Part shown: piece after piece, positions 26,117-34,778 of the stretch
Position numbering within the stretch: the stretch's first letter is position 1
Layout: every line of letters begins with the position of its first letter
Assembly (NCBI RefSeq): GCF_000744225.1
Contig: NZ_JQLN01000006.1
Span: forward strand, 124,001 to 188,000
DNA length: 64,000 nucleotides
Direction: 5' to 3'
Origin: Kitasatospora mediocidica KCTC 9733
GTDB lineage: Bacteria > Actinomycetota > Actinomycetes > Streptomycetales > Streptomycetaceae
Translations under genes and position numbers: made by a program
Notes under the pieces: model-generated
Seen by the model: only the letters and a program-made list of their open reading frames with translations
Database searches by the model: none
What the model was told of the DNA's origin: nothing

Positions 26117-26150
26117 GGTATCTCCGGGGTCGGCGCGAGGCGGTCGTGAG

Positions 26151-26200
26151 CGGTGCTCGTGAACGGTGCTCGTGAACGGTGCTCGTGAACGGTGGTCGTG
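26151..26200. repeat. 13-bp tandem repeat between cvnD and the P450 gene
   Basis: CGGTGCTCGTGAA is repeated three times exactly (26151, 26164, 26177), then a degenerate copy follows (26190-26200). It occupies most of the 93-bp gap inside the operon. Recent slippage is likely; a regulatory role is possible but unproven. Confidence 0.85.
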
Positions 26201-26209
26201 CGGCGGCGG

Positions 26210-26827
26210 TCACGGCACGGGCTGGGCCGAGAGGTCGTACAGGTAGCGCATCAGGGCCATCAGGACGTCCCGGCTGGATTCGCGGGTCCGGGCGTCGCAC
26301 GTCACGATCGGCACCTCGGGCGGCAGGTCCAGTGCGGCCCGCAGCTCCTCGGTCGGATAACTCGGCGACTGCGGAAACGTGTTGGCCGCGACGACGAAGG
26401 GCACGCCGCGATCCTCCAGCCGCCCGATCACCTCGAAGCTGACCTCCAGCCGGCGGGTGTCGACCAGGACCACCGCACCGAGGGCGCCCTCGAACAGGCC
26501 GTTCCAGAGGAACCAGAACCGCTCCTGCCCGGGGGTGCCGAACACGTAGAGGACGAGCTCGTCGCTGATGCTGATCCGGCCGAAGTCCATCGCGACCGTG
26601 GTGGAGGTCTTGCGCTCGACCCCGGCGAGGTCGTCGACGCCGGCTCCGGCCTGCGTCATCGTCTCCTCGGTGGTCAGTGGGCGGATCTCGCTCACCGAGC
26701 CGACCAGGGTCGTCTTGCCGACGCCGAAGCCGCCCACGATCACCACCTTGACCGCCATGGCGGCCGAGGCCGGCAGCAGGTCCGCGCTCGACGGCCCCAC
26801 CACCGGTTCAGAGCTTCTGAAGTCCAT
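26210..26827 (-). CDS. cvnD: Conservon GTP-binding protein CvnD
   Basis: A 205-aa small Ras-like/MglA-like GTPase. Walker A GGFGVGKTT is at residues 32-40. The switch-II-like FGTPGQERF is near 95, and the unusual guanine-specificity region is ANTF (~148). In conservons CvnD is the G-protein-like output that works with the CvnA kinase and CvnB/CvnC at the membrane. The MDF.SS start is typical of the family and overlaps cvnC by 20 bp, implying coupling. Confidence 0.93.
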   Translation of the reverse strand: MDFRSSEPVVGPSSADLLPASAAMAVKVVIVGGFGVGKTTLVGSVSEIRPLTTEETMTQAGAGVDDLAGVERKTSTTVAMDFGRISISDELVLYVFGTPGQERFWFLWNGLFEGALGAVVLVDTRRLEVSFEVIGRLEDRGVPFVVAANTFPQSPSYPTEELRAALDLPPEVPIVTCDARTRESSRDVLMALMRYLYDLSAQPVP

Positions 26828-27170
26828 GAATCACCGCCTCCAACAGGGCACGGTCGGGAAGGATCGCCTGCGGGACGCAGGCGCGGGCCTCGATGAGCTC
26901 CTGGGTCAGGAGGTCGGCCAGCAGCACGGTGACCACGCTGACCGGCAGCCGCAGGTAGGCCGAGACCTCGGCCACGGACAGCGGCGAGCCGCAGATCCGC
27001 AGGATGTCCGCGTGTTCGGGCTGCAGCGCGGGAGTCGGGTCCGAGCGGGAGACGATCAGGGTGACCAGGTCGAGCATGGTCTCCCCGTTCGGACCGCTGC
27101 GGCCTCGCGTGATCACGTAGAGACGTTCGGGGTCGTCCTCTTCGCTCGGGCCCGGGTCGGCTTCGCTCAT
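26808..27170 (-). CDS. cvnC: Conservon protein CvnC (DUF742)
   Basis: A 120-aa DUF742 protein. The winged-helix-like core is visible: RLYVITRGRSGP (~16), LRICGSPLSVAEVSAYLRLPVSVVTVLLADLL (~58-89), and a C-terminal LLEAVIHGLQKL. It starts at ATG 27170, which overlaps the end of cvnB by 4 bp (ATGA-type). It is thought to help couple the GTPase to the kinase module; the mechanism is unknown. Confidence 0.92.
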   Translation of the reverse strand: MSEADPGPSEEDDPERLYVITRGRSGPNGETMLDLVTLIVSRSDPTPALQPEHADILRICGSPLSVAEVSAYLRLPVSVVTVLLADLLTQELIEARACVPQAILPDRALLEAVIHGLQKL

Positions 27171-27571
27171 GCGACCTGCTCGCCGTTGCGTGGGGCGGTG
27201 CTGAGATGTTCGCCGATCCGGGCGACCAGGTCCCGCATCTGCTGACCCATCAGCCCGGCGTCGACACCCTCGTCGGCCAGCACCGCGAGGTAGGCCCGGG
27301 CGCCGGCCGCCATCAGGTAGAAGAAGCCGCCGCTCATCTCGATCACGACCAGCCGCATCCGGCCGTCGCCGTGCGGGAACTCGTGTCCCACCGCGGTGGC
27401 CAGGCTCTGCAGGCCGGCGCACGCGGCCGCGAGGCGGTCGGCGGTGTCGGCGTCGGCGCCGTGCTGGGCCATCCGCAGGCCGTCGGCGGAGAGCACGATG
27501 ACGTGGCGGACGCACGGGACGCTCTCCGCGAGGTCCTTGAGCATCCAGTCCATGTTGGTCCGCTGGTGCAT
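27167..27571 (-). CDS. cvnB: Conservon roadblock/LC7 protein CvnB
   Basis: A 134-aa roadblock/LC7-fold protein. It contains LDWML-type MDWMLKDLAESVPCVRHVIVLSADGLRMA at residues 7-35 and the C-terminal helix AGLMGQQMRDLVARIGEHL. Such proteins are GAP-like partners or dimeric scaffolds for the MglA/CvnD GTPases. It overlaps the cvnA stop at 27571 and the cvnC start, so the three are translationally coupled. Confidence 0.93.
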   Translation of the reverse strand: MHQRTNMDWMLKDLAESVPCVRHVIVLSADGLRMAQHGADADTADRLAAACAGLQSLATAVGHEFPHGDGRMRLVVIEMSGGFFYLMAAGARAYLAVLADEGVDAGLMGQQMRDLVARIGEHLSTAPRNGEQVA

Positions 27572-29103
27572 CACTGCTCGCCCTCCGCTGCCGACTCTTC
27601 GTTGGTGGGGCCGGCCGCACCGCTGGACGGTGCGTGGCCGTTCACCCCCTCGGTGAACGCGGCCAGCCACATGCCGGGCTGGACCGGTTCCTGGGTTGGG
27701 GCCGGCGTGCTGACGGGCCTGGGCGCGGCGGCGCGGGAGGGCGCGGCGTGACGGCGGCGCTGCGGCAGGCCGTTCGGCGTCCACTCGGTCACCACCGGCG
27801 CCTCGTCGTCGGCCGGTCCCGGCGCCGCGACGGTGCCCAGGGTGGCCCCGCGCAGCGGGCCCGTGGAGGAGGGCGGCACCGCCCTCGCCCCCCACGGCCG
27901 CGGTCCGCCGGCGGGCCGGCGCGCGTTGGCGATGCCGATGCCGCTGGGCCGTCCGGTGGCGGGCGCCGTGGTGATGAGCTCCTGCGGCACGATCAGCACG
28001 GCCCGCACACCGCCGTAGGCGGACGGGCGCAGCGAGACCTGGAAGCCGTAGGCCCGCGAGAGGCGGCCGACCACGGCCAGGCCGAGCCGGGGGGTCTCGC
28101 CGAGGTCGTTGAGGTCGATGCCGGCCGCCGCCTCGGCCAGCATCCGCTCGGCGCGGGCGCGGCCCTCCTCGCTCAGGCTGAGGCCGCCGTCCTCGATCTC
28201 GATCGCGATACCGGTCTGCACCTCGACGGCGGTCAGGTGCACACTCGTCTGCGGCGGGGAGTAACGGGTGGCGTTGTCCAGCAGTTCGGCGACCGCGTGG
28301 ATCAGCGGTTCGACGGCGGGGCCGACCACGGCGACCTGGGAGACCGGGTGCAGTTCCACCCGCTGGTAGTCCAGGATCCGCGACATGCCACCGCGCAGCA
28401 CGCTGTAGAGCCCCACCGCCCTGCTCCACTGCCGGCCGGGGCGGGCGCCGCCGAGGACGGAGATGCTGTCCGCGAGGCGGCCGACCAGCGCGTTGCCGTG
28501 GTCCAGCTTCAGGAGGTCCTCGAAGACGGCCGGGTCGTTGCCGTGCCGGTGCTCCATCTCGCGCAGGTCCTGGGCCTGCCGGTGGATGATCGCCTGCACG
28601 CGGCGGGCGATGTTGACGAAGGCTCGCTGGGTGGACTCGCGCATGCCCTCCTCGTTGTCGACGGCCTCCAGGACCGAGCGCAGCACGGACTGCCGGGTGG
28701 CCTCGAACTGCGGGTCGGTGGTGTCCTGGGGCCGGTACCCCTTCAGCACGTCCTCGATGAACTCGCCGCGCTGGAGCCGGCCGACCGCCTCGGGCACCTC
28801 CACCCTGGCCAGCCGGATCATCCCGGCGTCGCACCGGGCCAGGCGGTGGTGCAACTCGCTCTCCCGCTGGGCGTGCCGCCTGCGCAGCGCCGCCAGCGCG
28901 CGTCCCCGGCGCGCCGCCTCGGCGGCCACCACGGCCACCGCCGCGGTGCCCACCGCGCCGAACCAGACGACTCCCGCACGGGCGTCGCCGGGGGCGACCG
29001 ACGCGGCGACGACGGCGACGGCCGCCGTCACGACCGTGGGCAGGAGCCACGCCAGAACGGGAGCGGAGCGCTGACCTCCGGGTGACGATCCAGCACGAAG
29101 CAT
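27571..29103 (-). CDS. cvnA: Conservon sensor histidine kinase-like protein CvnA
   Basis: A 510-aa membrane protein with two N-terminal hydrophobic helices (LAWLLPTVVTAAVAVVAASV and WFGAVGTAAVAVVAAEAA). A coiled-coil/dimerisation region follows (VRAFVNIARRVQAIIHRQ-like), then a HATPase_c domain with N-box LLDNATRYSPP and G-boxes EDGGLSLSEEG and LGLAVVGRLS. The C-terminal 130 residues are Pro/Ala-rich. This CvnA is compact, with little room for an extracellular sensor. I chose ATG 29103 because GAGG lies 6 bases before it; the in-frame ATG at 29109 would overlap that site. First gene of the five-gene conservon. Confidence 0.88.
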   Translation of the reverse strand: MLRAGSSPGGQRSAPVLAWLLPTVVTAAVAVVAASVAPGDARAGVVWFGAVGTAAVAVVAAEAARRGRALAALRRRHAQRESELHHRLARCDAGMIRLARVEVPEAVGRLQRGEFIEDVLKGYRPQDTTDPQFEATRQSVLRSVLEAVDNEEGMRESTQRAFVNIARRVQAIIHRQAQDLREMEHRHGNDPAVFEDLLKLDHGNALVGRLADSISVLGGARPGRQWSRAVGLYSVLRGGMSRILDYQRVELHPVSQVAVVGPAVEPLIHAVAELLDNATRYSPPQTSVHLTAVEVQTGIAIEIEDGGLSLSEEGRARAERMLAEAAAGIDLNDLGETPRLGLAVVGRLSRAYGFQVSLRPSAYGGVRAVLIVPQELITTAPATGRPSGIGIANARRPAGGPRPWGARAVPPSSTGPLRGATLGTVAAPGPADDEAPVVTEWTPNGLPQRRRHAAPSRAAAPRPVSTPAPTQEPVQPGMWLAAFTEGVNGHAPSSGAAGPTNEESAAEGEQ

Positions 29104-29394
29104 CAGCATCCTCAAACGATCAAAAGAGTACGGAGACGGGTGGGACCAGCGGGTGCGGGCCGCGTCCGGGGCGGGGCTGTCAGGACAGTGCTGACAGGGC
29201 CTCAAAAGCCCTTCCGCACAGCCGATTCGGCGCCTCGCACCCCGCCGGTCGGGGTGGTGCTGGCACCAGCATTGCCCGCCTCGGGCCGGTCGTATCGACG
29301 TCCGGGCCCAGTTCGCTCATGAGAGGGGAATAACCGAGAAACTGCCCCGCGACGGCGAGAGTTGGTGATAGGTCACCCTCGCGGTCATGTACGA
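29104..29394. other. Conservon upstream region
   Basis: No gene is visible. The region between cvnA and the hairpin at 29395 must hold the conservon promoter, reading leftwards. I see no confident -10 or operator. Confidence 0.3.
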
Positions 29395-29426
29395 CGCCCC
29401 CCTGCCCGTCTGTGGGCAGGGGGGCG
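29395..29426 (-). terminator. Terminator of the FAD-dependent oxidoreductase gene
   Basis: A 13-bp perfect stem, CGCCCCCCTGCCC (29395-29407) with GGGCAGGGGGGCG (29414-29426), and loop GTCTGT. It lies 23 bp past the stop at 29449. Confidence 0.75.
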
Positions 29427-29448
29427 CCGGGTGTTCCCGGCAGGCTGT

Positions 29449-30819
29449 TCAGCGGCTCACCAGCGCGTCGAGGACGGCTACGGCGACGGTGTCGGCCTGG
29501 TCGCGGATCTCCGGGACGGCGGTGGTCTCCAGCAGGTTGCCGCGGCGCAGCGGGCCCAGCGTCCACAGCGGAGCGGCCGGGCCGCCCGGGCCGGGGACCA
29601 GGCGCCCGGCGTCGACGGTGTCCAGGCCCAGGCCGCACGGTCCGGGCCGCGCGGTGCCGGAGGCGATCAGGTCCGCCACCAGCGGGTCATCGGGCCGGCG
29701 GAAGTCGGCCTGCGAGCCGGTGCAGTTGACGACCGCGCCGACCTCCAGGGCGGTGCCGTCCACGAGTTCGACCTTGAGGCCCGCGGCGGTCGGCACCACC
29801 CGGGCGACCTCGCCGCGCCCGGTCCGCAGCCGGTCGGCGGCCCGGGCGCGGTCCAGGGCGGCCACCGTGCGCGGCGGGATGCGGTGGCGGTGCACCTCCC
29901 AGTGCCGCAGGTCCCTGGCCAGGAAGCGGGCCCGTTCGGCCAGGTCGAGGCGCTGCCAGAGGGCGGCGGTGACCGGTCGCAGGCTGTCCACGCCCGGCCG
30001 CCAGTCGCCGTGCAGGCGCAGGGCGGTGCCGATCTGGCGCAGCGCCGTCGCCCGCGGGTCGCCCGAGTCGTCGAGCAAGGGCGGTGCGAGCACCGGGAGT
30101 TCGCCGGTGGCGTGCGGTTGTGGGAGCAGGCCGTGGCGGGACACCGCGTGCATCACGCGGCCGGGGCGGTCCAGGGTCAGCGCGGCGTCGACCATGGTCA
30201 GGCCGGTGCCCACCAGCAGCACGTCGGCGTCCTCGGGGATCGCGGCGAGCGCCCCGGGTGCCCACGGGTCGGCCACGAAGTACGGCGAGTCGCGCAGCTC
30301 CGGCGGCGCCCAGCCCAGCGTGGGAGGGAGGTTGCCGAGCGCGAGCACCGCGGCGTCGGCCCGCACCGCGGCCTCGCCGGGCAGCCGCAGCGCGACCGCG
30401 CGCGGCTCGGCCGTCAGCCCCAGGACCCGCTCGCGCAGGTGGTGCAGCCGGACGCCGCCGCCCGGCTCCGCCGCGCGCTCCAACACGTCGGCCAGGTAAC
30501 GGCGGTAGAGCCGGCGCGGCAGGAAGTCGCCGAAGCCGGGGTCGGTGGCCTGCTGCGCCGTCGCCCAGCGCAGGAAGTGCCCGGGGTCCTCGGCGTACGC
30601 GCTCATCCGGCCGGCCGGCACGTTGAGCAGATGGCGCGGGTCCTCGGTGCCGTAGGCGACGCCGCGGCCCGCGTCGGCCGGGTCGATCAGCCGTACGTCC
30701 AGGGGCAGTCGGCGCTCCCGGGCGCGCTGGAGCAGCCGGGCCGCGGTCAGCGTTCCGGAGGCCCCGGCGCCGATCACCGCGACCTGGTGGGTCGGCTGCG
30801 CCTCTTGGCTGCCGGTCAT
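29449..30819 (-). CDS. FAD/NAD(P)-binding oxidoreductase (YdhS-like)
   Basis: A 456-aa flavoprotein. The FAD Rossmann motif VAVIGAGASGTLTAARLLQRA is at residues 13-33. RGVAYGTEDPRHLLNVPAGRMSAYAEDP (~53-80) is typical of the YdhS/FAD-NAD(P)-binding family. A second nucleotide site has LLVGTGLTMVDAALTL (~205). These proteins have poorly known reactions, possibly hydroxylation or amine oxidation. The gene is flanked by a strong terminator and is divergent from a SARP regulator gene 151 bp away. Confidence 0.85.
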   Translation of the reverse strand: MTGSQEAQPTHQVAVIGAGASGTLTAARLLQRARERRLPLDVRLIDPADAGRGVAYGTEDPRHLLNVPAGRMSAYAEDPGHFLRWATAQQATDPGFGDFLPRRLYRRYLADVLERAAEPGGGVRLHHLRERVLGLTAEPRAVALRLPGEAAVRADAAVLALGNLPPTLGWAPPELRDSPYFVADPWAPGALAAIPEDADVLLVGTGLTMVDAALTLDRPGRVMHAVSRHGLLPQPHATGELPVLAPPLLDDSGDPRATALRQIGTALRLHGDWRPGVDSLRPVTAALWQRLDLAERARFLARDLRHWEVHRHRIPPRTVAALDRARAADRLRTGRGEVARVVPTAAGLKVELVDGTALEVGAVVNCTGSQADFRRPDDPLVADLIASGTARPGPCGLGLDTVDAGRLVPGPGGPAAPLWTLGPLRRGNLLETTAVPEIRDQADTVAVAVLDALVSR

Positions 30820-30969
30820 CTTCTACACCTCTCAGTACGGGTTGGTCGGGGGCGTGCCGGCAGGTGCGGCACGGGTGGGATCAGGCCGGATCAGGTGCTG
30901 ACAGGGGCTGATGGCCCGGTGGCCGCGCACTACAGTGAGCTGTTCGGGAGTTACTCAAAGGGGGCTGCG

Positions 30970-31812
30970 GTGATCCGGATTCTCGGGCCGGTGTGCATCG
31001 AGGCGGCGGGGGTCGAGCGGGCCCCGACGTCGGTGATGGTCCGCGGTGCGCTGGTGGCGCTGAGCCTGGATCCGGGGACCGGTATGTCGCAGTCCCGCCT
31101 GCTCGAACTGCTCTGGGACGAACCGCCGGCCTCCGCGAACGCCAACCTGCGGCAGTACGTGAGCCGGTTGCGCAGGGAACTGCAGGTGGCGGGCCGCGGA
31201 GTGCTCTCCGGGCGGCGCGCCGGCCGACTGGGCGTCAGCTATCAACTCGATGCTCCTGACTGCGAGGTGGACCACCGCCTGTTCGCCGATCTGGTGCGCA
31301 CCGGGCGCCGGCTGCTCGACACCGGCTACTCCGTCGAGAGCGAGCGGGTGTTAGGCCGGGCGCTGGCGCTGTGGCGAGGACCGGCCGGCGTCGACGCGGC
31401 GGGTTCCGTACGGCTGCGCCGCCACCTCGCCGCGTTCGACGCACTCTGGCTGCACTGCCGCGAGGACCTCGCCGAGGCCGCCCTCTACGCGGGACCGTGC
31501 GCGCAGGCCGTGGTGCGGGCGCGCTCGATCATCGCCGACCACCCGCTGCGCGAGCGGCCGTGGGCGGTGCTGATGGCCGCCCACCACGGCGACGGCGATC
31601 TCTCCGAGGCGCTGGCCGCCTACCAGGAGTTCCGCCGGCTGCTGCGGGCCGAACTGGGCGTCGAGCCGTCGCGGAACCTGGCCTCGCTGCAGTCGGCGGT
31701 GCTCAACCGCAGCGCGATCGCGGTGCAGTCGCTGCTCGGGGCGATCAGGACCGCCGACCTGCACGGGTCGGGCGGTGGCCCGGTCGGGGCCAGGTCCGTC
31801 ACGACGGTGTGA
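30970..31812 (+). CDS. SARP-family transcriptional regulator (AfsR/DnrI type)
   Basis: A 280-aa SARP made of an OmpR-like winged helix (IRILGPVCIEA ... SRLLELLWDEPPASANANLRQYVSRLRREL, residues 2-75) and a bacterial transcriptional activation domain (CEVDHRLFADLVRTG to RRLLRAELGVEPSRNLASLQ, ~97-245). Such small SARPs are cluster-specific activators of antibiotic genes. They bind heptamer direct repeats spaced at 11 bp overlapping -35 regions. GTG 30970 begins the conserved strand. A heptamer triplet of that kind lies 180 bp downstream. Nearby candidate targets include the AsnB and RiPP-like loci; that link is inference. Confidence 0.9.
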   Translation: MIRILGPVCIEAAGVERAPTSVMVRGALVALSLDPGTGMSQSRLLELLWDEPPASANANLRQYVSRLRRELQVAGRGVLSGRRAGRLGVSYQLDAPDCEVDHRLFADLVRTGRRLLDTGYSVESERVLGRALALWRGPAGVDAAGSVRLRRHLAAFDALWLHCREDLAEAALYAGPCAQAVVRARSIIADHPLRERPWAVLMAAHHGDGDLSEALAAYQEFRRLLRAELGVEPSRNLASLQSAVLNRSAIAVQSLLGAIRTADLHGSGGGPVGARSVTTV

Positions 31813-31991
31813 CGGCACGGACACGGGCACGGCGCTGGCCTCACTTCGTCGGAATCGGCGAAGTCGAGAAAAGCCGCCGGGGGATCTCCCTGTCAACCCT
31901 GTCGAACCGTGGCCGACGCGGGACCGGAGCGGGTCTGCGGGTATTTCCCGAGGTCGGCGGGCAATGCCCCGCGTGGGCGCCGACCTGCTGG

Positions 31992-32020
31992 TATGCGGCC
32001 CATATGCGGACCGTATGCGG
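31992..32020. promoter_or_regulatory. SARP-like triple heptamer direct repeat
   Basis: TATGCGG occurs at 31992, 32003 and 32014, exactly 11 bp apart with 4-bp spacers (CCCA, ACCG). This geometry is the hallmark of SARP binding sites. I see no -10 box 8-10 bp beyond it on either strand, and the flanking genes converge here, so the regulated transcript is not obvious. PhoP boxes also use 11-bp repeats, but their sequence (GTTCACC) differs. Confidence 0.4.
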
Positions 32021-32077
32021 AACGGGAAAAAGCGGCGCCGGGAATTAGCGAGGGTGTTTTCCCGGCGGCCCGGATTC

Positions 32078-32470
32078 TCAGACGGTCGACAGCACCGCGG
32101 TACTCGCCAGTTTGTCGGCGAAGGTCTGTCGCTTGGCGTCCCGAAGTGGCCAGAACCAGCCGACGAAACAGGACAGTGTGTCGAGCAGGTGGGCGAGGTC
32201 GCGCAGGAAGGCGCGCAGCACGCCGACCTCCGGGGAGCCGTCCGAGCGGACCATCGTGGTGTCCATCAGGTGCTTGCCCCAGCTCTGGCCCGTCCGGCCC
32301 GCCAGGTACCAGCGGTTGTACGCCAGCAGGCTCAGCGACACCGCGCCCATGCCGACCTGGAGGGCGACGTTCCCCGGGTCGAACACGCCGGCGATGATGT
32401 TCGGCGCGCCGCAGGCCAGGATGTCGATCATGTGGGACACCACCCGCACCGACCAGTGGGCGTAGGTCAA
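32078..32470 (-). CDS. RDD-family membrane protein
   Basis: A 130-aa protein with about three membrane helices. Family features are R-V-V-S-H-M-I-D near residue 10 (in place of the RxxAxxxD signature), YNRWYLAGRTGQSWGKHLMDTTMV (~52-75) and the terminal FADKLASTAVL. RDD proteins are ion or solute exchangers, or helpers of unknown cargo. TTG 32470 is the likely start, since GAGGAGAG lies 7 bases upstream. It is convergent with the SARP gene. Confidence 0.8.
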   Translation of the reverse strand: MTYAHWSVRVVSHMIDILACGAPNIIAGVFDPGNVALQVGMGAVSLSLLAYNRWYLAGRTGQSWGKHLMDTTMVRSDGSPEVGVLRAFLRDLAHLLDTLSCFVGWFWPLRDAKRQTFADKLASTAVLSTV

Positions 32471-32695
32471 CGCTCTCTCCTCGCGTGCGCCGGTCCTTGT
32501 CTCCAGGGTGGCCGCGGGAGGCGGGCGTGCAACCGCTGGTGCGCCGAGTGGCGGCGCGGGCGCCGGTGTGGTGGCACATCGGCGGCGCCAACACGCCGAC
32601 GTGCGGGGGAGGGTCCTGAGTGGGGCGCGTCTGGTCGGGTAAGTGTTGAGCACAGCAGGGGCCGCCGAGGTCCCCGAGCCGTGAGGGGTGAGGTC

Positions 32696-32878
32696 ATGTC
32701 CGACTACGCCGCGGAGTTCGTCGCCGAGTCGCTGGACCCGGAGGATCTGGAGGCCGAGACCCCGGTCGGCGAGGCCGTTCCGGCACTCGACGAGCTTCCG
32801 CTGGCCGCTGCCGCCGACGTCGCGGACGCGGTCGAGCAGAGCCGCGAGGTCCCGGTCGACGAGGACGAGTACCGCTGA
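32696..32878 (+). CDS. Small acidic peptide, 60 aa
   Basis: A 60-aa highly acidic peptide (MSDYAAEFVAESLDPEDLEA... ending DEDEYR) with no Cys or Trp. ATG is preceded by GGTGAGG at proper spacing, so translation is likely. It ends 49 bp from the convergent asnB stop, with a shared terminator between. It resembles neither a known toxin nor a known RiPP precursor. Size and acidity would suit a leader-type peptide or a small regulatory protein. No function is assigned. Confidence 0.5.
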   Translation: MSDYAAEFVAESLDPEDLEAETPVGEAVPALDELPLAAAADVADAVEQSREVPVDEDEYR

Positions 32879-32887
32879 CCCGCATCG

Positions 32888-32915
32888 GCGCGGGACCCCG
32901 CGAGGGGTCCCGCGC
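32888..32915. terminator. Bidirectional terminator between the 60-aa peptide gene and asnB
   Basis: A 12-bp perfect stem, GCGCGGGACCCC (32888-32899) with GGGGTCCCGCGC (32904-32915), and tetraloop GCGA. It sits between convergent stops. Confidence 0.8.
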
Positions 32916-32927
32916 TCTCGCTGCGGC

Positions 32928-34778
32928 TCAGACCCGCAGCGAGACCGGGTACTCCCGCAGCCAGCCGTCGAGGCCGAGCAGCACCTCGGCACTGGAGCGT
33001 GCCCGCTGCGGGTCGCTGCCCGGGGCGATCGCCGTCGACAGGGCGGCCTGGTTGATCAGTCCCTGCGAGGGCGCCTTGAGGTCGGAGGCCAGCGCCGTCA
33101 GCTCGGTGTGCAGGGCGAGCGGGTAGCCCGGGTCCTGGGTGCTCGGGTACGGGCTCTTCACCCGCTCGACGATCTCGGTCGGCAGCACGTCGCGGGTGGC
33201 CGCGCGCAGCAGGCTCTTCTCCCGGCCGTCGAAGGTCTTCATCGCCCACGGTGTGTTGAACACGTACTGGACGAGCCGGTGGTCGCAGAACGGCACCCGG
33301 ACCTCCAGGCCGCTGGCCATGCTCATCCGGTCCTTGCGGTCCAGCAGCAGGTTCACGAACCGGGTGAGGTGCAGGTAGCAGATCTCCCGCATCCGGCGTT
33401 CCAGTGGGTCGGCGGCGGGCAGGTGCGGGACCTCGGCGATCGCGCTGCGGTAGCTGTCCGCGATGTAGGCCTCCAGGTCGAGGCGGCTCAGCAGGTCCGG
33501 GTCGAGCAGGCCCTCGCGCGGCGCGACGCCCGTCCCGGCCAGCTGCTCGGCCGCGGCCCGCCAGGGGAAGGTGTCGGCGTTGACCGCGGCCGGCTGGTGG
33601 AACCAGGGGTAGCCGCCGAACACCTCGTCCGCCGACTCGCCCGACAGGGCGACCGTCGAGTGCCGGCGGATCTCGCGGAACAGCAGGAAGAGCGAGGTGT
33701 CCATGTCGCCGAAGCCGGACGGCAGGTCGCGGGCGTGCAGCACGGCGTTGCGGTTGGCCGGGTCGGCCAGTGCGGCGACGTCGAGCACGATGTCGCTGTG
33801 GTCGGCGCCGACGTGCCGGGCCAGCAGATGGGCGAACGGGCCGTCCGGCGTGGCACGCAGCGCGTCCGGCTGGAAGTTCTCCAGCTGCCCGGCGAAGTCG
33901 ACCGAGAACGAGCGCACCGGCCCGGTGCCCGACGCGGCCAGGCCGCGGGCGGCCAGCGCGGTGATCGCGCTGGAGTCCAGGCCGCCGGAGAGCAGCGAGC
34001 AGAGCGGCACGTCCGATATCAGCTGGCGGCGCACGATGTCGTCCAGCAGGTCGCGGACCGTGCCGATGGTGGTGTCCAGGTCGTCCGTGTGCTCCTGGGC
34101 TTCCAGCGACCAGTAGCGGTGCACGGTCAGGCCCTGGCGGCGGACCCGCACGAAGTGTCCGGGGCGGACCTCCTTCATGCCCTGGTACACCGCGTGCTCG
34201 GGCGTCTTGACGAGCGAGAGCAGCTCGCGCAGCCCGTCCAGGCCGACCACCGGGTCGACGGTCGGGTGGGCCAGGATCGCCTTGGGCTCCGAACCGAAGA
34301 GCACACCATCGGCGGTCGGGTAGTAGTACAGGGGCTTGACGCCCATCCGGTCGCGGACCAGCAGCAGTTCCTCGCTGCGGTTGTCCCAGATCGCGAAGGC
34401 GAACATCCCGTTCAGTCGCTCGACGAAGCCGCTGCCCCACTGGAGGTAGGCGCGCAGCACCACCTCGGTGTCGCTGCGGGTGCGGAAGCGGTGGCCGTGG
34501 CTCTCCAGCTCGGCCTTCAGCTCCAGGTGGTTGTAGACCTCACCGCTGTAGGTGAGCGAGGCGAGCAGGCGTCCGTCCTCCTCGACGGTCATCGGCTGCA
34601 CGCCGCCCTCGACGTCGATCACCGCCAGTCGCCGGTGGCCTAACGCGGCGCGCGGTGTGAGGTGGACGCCGCCCGCGTCGGGGCCGCGGCAGATCATGGT
34701 CGCGGTCATGGCGTCCATGGCCTGCTGCTGAGTCGTGAGGTCGTGGTCGAACGCCACCCAGCCGGTGATCCCGCACAT
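32928..34778 (-). CDS. asnB: Asparagine synthase (glutamine-hydrolysing)
   Basis: A 616-aa class B asparagine synthetase. The N-terminal Ntn glutaminase begins with catalytic Cys2 (MCGITGWV), with the RGPDAGG and GHRRLAVID glutamine site near residues 32-55. The synthetase domain has the PP-loop SGGLDSSAI (~245) and SGESADEVFGGYPW (~370). Full length with all motifs argues for true aspartate-to-asparagine or peptide amidation, not a lasso cyclase, which lacks an active glutaminase. I chose ATG 34778 because Cys must follow Met. Paralogues in actinomycetes often act in peptide-antibiotic clusters, which is possible here. Confidence 0.92.
   Translation of the reverse strand: MCGITGWVAFDHDLTTQQQAMDAMTATMICRGPDAGGVHLTPRAALGHRRLAVIDVEGGVQPMTVEEDGRLLASLTYSGEVYNHLELKAELESHGHRFRTRSDTEVVLRAYLQWGSGFVERLNGMFAFAIWDNRSEELLLVRDRMGVKPLYYYPTADGVLFGSEPKAILAHPTVDPVVGLDGLRELLSLVKTPEHAVYQGMKEVRPGHFVRVRRQGLTVHRYWSLEAQEHTDDLDTTIGTVRDLLDDIVRRQLISDVPLCSLLSGGLDSSAITALAARGLAASGTGPVRSFSVDFAGQLENFQPDALRATPDGPFAHLLARHVGADHSDIVLDVAALADPANRNAVLHARDLPSGFGDMDTSLFLLFREIRRHSTVALSGESADEVFGGYPWFHQPAAVNADTFPWRAAAEQLAGTGVAPREGLLDPDLLSRLDLEAYIADSYRSAIAEVPHLPAADPLERRMREICYLHLTRFVNLLLDRKDRMSMASGLEVRVPFCDHRLVQYVFNTPWAMKTFDGREKSLLRAATRDVLPTEIVERVKSPYPSTQDPGYPLALHTELTALASDLKAPSQGLINQAALSTAIAPGSDPQRARSSAEVLLGLDGWLREYPVSLRV

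Noticed and set aside
31813-32077. PhoP box at the 11-bp repeat
   Set aside because: Spacing fits, but the heptamer TATGCGG does not resemble GTTCACC.
32928-34778. Lasso-peptide cyclase
   Set aside because: The protein keeps catalytic Cys2 and all glutaminase motifs, and no lasso B1/B2 protease genes lie nearby.
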